From an uncultured Limnohabitans sp. (lineage in GTDB: Bacteria; Pseudomonadota; Gammaproteobacteria; Burkholderiales; Burkholderiaceae_C), in NCBI RefSeq assembly GCF_937889215.1, contig NZ_CALBEX010000486.1, positions 1-11,060 of the forward strand: 11,060 bases of DNA. The letters are read 5' to 3'. The position numbers and the translations under genes were made by a program. Below, in pieces: positions 9,050-11,060 of this stretch. The notes under the pieces were generated by a model. That model saw only the letters and a program-made list of their open reading frames with translations. It was not told where the DNA came from and ran no database searches. Positions within the stretch are counted from its first letter, which is position 1, and each line of letters begins with the position of its first letter.

Positions 9050-9107
9050 CCCGCGTGGCGCGGTGAATCAGCGAAGTGACCCGAAGCCTGGAATTGTCCA
9101 GGTGGGT
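9050..9107 (+). promoter_or_regulatory. Hairpins in the rpsL-rpsG spacer, possible S7 translational control site
   Basis: The 165-base spacer is long for an operon. It contains CCGCG/CGCGG (9051-9055 with 9059-9063, 3-base loop) and then CCTGGA/TCCAGG (9087-9092 with 9097-9102, ATTG loop). The second stem can extend through an internal loop to ACCC/GGGT (9079-9082 with 9104-9107). Neither stem is followed by a T-run, so they are not terminators. In E. coli, S7 represses its own operon by binding the rpsL-rpsG spacer; an equivalent role here is inference. The rest of the spacer leads to GAGGTG (9172-9177), the rpsG ribosome site. Confidence 0.4.
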
Positions 9108-9181
9108 TGAGTAAGTGAGTGGTTTTGAATAACCCTCGCGGTGTCTGAAAAGATACCAGCTGAAGCAATATGAGGTGAAAT

Positions 9182-9652
9182 ATGCCACGTCGTCGCGAAG
9201 TCCCTAAACGTGAAATCCTGCCGGATCCCAAGTTCGGCAATGTCGAGTTGTCCAAGTTCATGAACGTGATCATGGAAGGCGGCAAAAAAGCTGTGGCCGA
9301 GCGCATCATTTATGGTGCCCTCGAAAACATGGAAAAGAAAACAGGCAAAGACCCTGTGGAACTGTTCTCCATCGCCATCAACAACGTCAAACCCATGGTG
9401 GAAGTGAAATCCCGCCGCGTGGGTGGTGCGAACTACCAGGTGCCTGTTGAAGTGCGCCCCGTTCGTCGCCTGGCCCTGTCGATGCGCTGGATCAAAGAAG
9501 CCGCCCGCAAGCGCGGTGAAAAGTCGATGGCCATGCGTTTGGCCAACGAATTGCTCGAGGCCAACGAAGGCCGTGGTGGCGCCATGAAAAAGCGTGATGA
9601 AGTTCACCGCATGGCTGAAGCCAACAAGGCGTTCTCACACTTCCGCTTCTGA
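9182..9652 (+). CDS. rpsG: 30S ribosomal protein S7
   Basis: The 156-aa S7 protein nucleates assembly of the 3' domain of 16S rRNA and contacts the E-site tRNA. The sequence starts [20 protein letters not shown] and carries the S7 core ([15 protein letters not shown] at 33-47 and [14 protein letters not shown] at 80-93) and a C-terminal [20 protein letters not shown]. Length and ends are normal. ATG 9182 follows GAGGTG (9172-9177) at 4 bases. Second gene of the str operon, and by analogy with E. coli possibly the operon's autoregulator. Confidence 0.99.
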   Translation: MPRRREVPKREILPDPKFGNVELSKFMNVIMEGGKKAVAERIIYGALENMEKKTGKDPVELFSIAINNVKPMVEVKSRRVGGANYQVPVEVRPVRRLALSMRWIKEAARKRGEKSMAMRLANELLEANEGRGGAMKKRDEVHRMAEANKAFSHFRF

Positions 9653-9691
9653 TTCACAGGGGCTTCACAAACAAGCCCCACACTGTCAGAA

Positions 9692-9727
9692 GCCAGCCCG
9701 CTGGCCCCATTCGGGGTGGCGGGCTTT
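9692..9727 (+). promoter_or_regulatory. Alternative hairpins between rpsG and fusA, attenuator-like
   Basis: Two mutually exclusive folds share bases. Hairpin A is GCCAG/CTGGC (9692-9696 with 9701-9705, loop CCCG). Hairpin B is AGCCCGC/GCGGGCT (9695-9701 with 9719-9725), with an inner CCCC/GGGG stem (9705-9708 with 9713-9716) and an ATTC loop, followed by only three T residues. Hairpin B resembles an intrinsic terminator with a weak T-tract, so it may reduce transcription into fusA partially rather than stop it. Whether the switch is regulated is not visible. Confidence 0.45.
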
Positions 9728-9751
9728 GGTACTTAATCTTTGGAGAAATTT

Positions 9752-11060
9752 ATGGCTCGCACTACCCCTATCGAGCGCTATCGCAACATTGGTATTTCGG
9801 CGCACATCGACGCTGGCAAGACCACAACGACAGAGCGTATTCTTTTTTATACCGGCGTGAACCACAAAATTGGTGAAGTGCACGACGGCGCTGCCACCAT
9901 GGACTGGATGGAGCAAGAGCAAGAGCGTGGCATCACGATCACCTCAGCTGCCACCACCTGCTTCTGGAAAGGCATGGACGGCTCTTTCGAAGACCACCGC
10001 ATCAACATCATCGACACCCCCGGCCACGTGGACTTCACCATTGAAGTCGAGCGCTCCATGCGCGTGCTGGACGGCGCTTGCATGGTTTACTGCGCTGTGG
10101 GCGGCGTGCAGCCCCAGTCTGAAACCGTGTGGCGTCAGGCGAACAAATACAAAGTGCCACGTTTGGCTTTTGTGAACAAGATGGACCGCACCGGTGCCAA
10201 CTTCTTCAAAGTCGTGGAGCAAATGAAGTTGCGCCTGAAGGCCAACCCTGTGCCGATCGTCATCCCAATCGGTGCTGAAGAAAACTTCACCGGTGTGGTT
10301 GACCTGCGCAAGATGAAAGCCATCATCTGGGACGAAGCTTCCCAAGGCATGAAGTTCACCTTCGAAGAGATTCCAGCCGACTTGGTCGAAGTGGCCAAAG
10401 AGTGGCGTGAGAAGATGGTCGAAGCCGCTGCTGAAGCCTCTGAAGAGCTGATGAACAAGTACCTTGAAGAAGGCGACTTGACCGAAGAAGAAATCACACA
10501 CGGCCTGCGTGTTCGCACCATCAACAGCGAAATCCAGCCCATGTTGTGCGGCACCGCCTTCAAGAACAAAGGCGTACAGCGCATGCTGGATGCCGTGTTG
10601 GAGCTGATGCCTTCGCCTTTGGACGTGAAAGCCATCAAGGGTTTTGACGAAGACGAAAAAGAAATCATCCGCAAGGCTGACGACGGCGAGAAGTTCTCGG
10701 CGTTGGCATTCAAGTTGATGACCGATCCGTTCGTGGGTCAATTGACTTTCGTGCGTGTTTACTCGGGCGTTCTGAAAAAAGGCGACACCGTGTTCAACTC
10801 GGTGCGCGGCAAGAAAGAGCGCATTGGCCGTATCGTTCAGATGCACGCCAACAACCGTGAAGAAGTCGACGAAATCCGTGCGGGCGACATCGCCGCTTGC
10901 GTGGGCTTGAAAGACGTGACCACGGGTGAGACTTTGTGCGATCCCAATGCGGTGATCACGCTCGAGCGCATGGTGTTCCCTGACTCGGTGATCCGCCAGG
11001 CCGTTGAGCCAAAGACCAAAGCTGACCAGGAAAAAATGGGCATCGCTTTGTCCCGCCTGG
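9752..11060 (+). CDS. fusA: Translation elongation factor G (C-terminus cut by window edge)
   Basis: EF-G is the GTPase that drives translocation and, with RRF, ribosome recycling. The first 436 residues of about 700 are present. The GTP-binding motifs are complete: AHIDAGKT at 17-24, the RGITI switch I region at 59-63, DTPGH at 88-92 and NKMD at 142-145. The EF-G-specific G' insert follows, and domain II begins around residue 310 ([19 protein letters not shown]). ATG 9752 follows GGAG (9742-9745) at 6 bases. It is the third gene of the str operon; tuf is expected beyond the right edge but is not visible. No frameshift or internal stop occurs. The residues where fusidic-acid resistance changes usually arise lie largely beyond the visible part. 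Confidence 0.98.
   Translation, partial: MARTTPIERYRNIGISAHIDAGKTTTTERILFYTGVNHKIGEVHDGAATMDWMEQEQERGITITSAATTCFWKGMDGSFEDHRINIIDTPGHVDFTIEVERSMRVLDGACMVYCAVGGVQPQSETVWRQANKYKVPRLAFVNKMDRTGANFFKVVEQMKLRLKANPVPIVIPIGAEENFTGVVDLRKMKAIIWDEASQGMKFTFEEIPADLVEVAKEWREKMVEAAAEASEELMNKYLEEGDLTEEEITHGLRVRTINSEIQPMLCGTAFKNKGVQRMLDAVLELMPSPLDVKAIKGFDEDEKEIIRKADDGEKFSALAFKLMTDPFVGQLTFVRVYSGVLKKGDTVFNSVRGKKERIGRIVQMHANNREEVDEIRAGDIAACVGLKDVTTGETLCDPNAVITLERMVFPDSVIRQAVEPKTKADQEKMGIALSRL

Noticed and set aside
9944..10846. 300-codon open frame on the minus strand across fusA
   Set aside because: It is the mirror of the fusA reading frame, has no family signature (only His/Gln/Leu-rich reverse-complement composition) and no ribosome site; fusA motifs on the plus strand are decisive.

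Overview
The window looks like core chromosome of a betaproteobacterium of the order Burkholderiales, probably a Comamonadaceae relative (Limnohabitans/Rhodoferax-like). That is inferred from moderately high GC, the protein families and the str-operon sequences, and the genus is not proven. I see no insertion sequence, phage gene, CRISPR array, tRNA or rRNA. Fourteen structured units can be supported: thirteen protein genes (two cut by the window edges) and one probable small RNA gene.

Left part (1-2054): a minus-strand YgfF-like short-chain dehydrogenase, cut at its C-terminus by the left edge, is divergent from a plus-strand pair. The pair is a DsbA-fold 2-hydroxychromene-2-carboxylate isomerase-like protein and a dienelactone hydrolase-family protein. 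The 81-bp divergent spacer carries a near-perfect palindrome that could be an operator. All three genes have good Shine-Dalgarno sequences and look like catabolic or detoxification enzymes.

Heme region (2139-5091): hemB (porphobilinogen synthase) is on the minus strand and is followed, with a 4-base stop/start overlap, by a CorA-family transporter. On the plus strand, divergent from hemB, is hemJ (the membrane protoporphyrinogen oxidase found where hemG and hemY are absent). The 341-base gap between hemB and hemJ is not empty. It holds an AT-rich promoter zone and a roughly 100-nt plus-strand RNA with several stems and a strong intrinsic terminator. Its position and orientation fit the anti-hemB RNA motif known from Betaproteobacteria. 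This is the most interesting non-coding element here.

Middle (5107-7229): hemJ is followed by a VanZ-domain membrane protein, a small thioredoxin-like [2Fe-2S] ferredoxin and an alpha/beta hydrolase. Spacings are 15, 9 and -1 bases, so this can be one transcription unit. The ferredoxin gene also has its own -10-like hexamer overlapping the vanZ-like stop codon.

Right part (7328-11060): a secreted D-alanyl-D-alanine carboxypeptidase (PBP5/6 type) precedes the str operon rpsL-rpsG-fusA, with fusA cut by the right edge. The str promoter is strong and is built into the 3' half of a GC-rich inverted repeat that looks like the carboxypeptidase terminator. A perfect DnaA box lies just upstream. The rpsL-rpsG and rpsG-fusA spacers contain hairpins that could serve autogenous (S7) control or attenuation.

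Recurring theme: hemB, hemJ and the ferredoxin gene lack a Shine-Dalgarno sequence and instead have a -10-like hexamer 6-7 bases before the ATG. That is the geometry of leaderless mRNAs. I found no clearly undescribed multi-gene system; the leads are in regulation and RNA.
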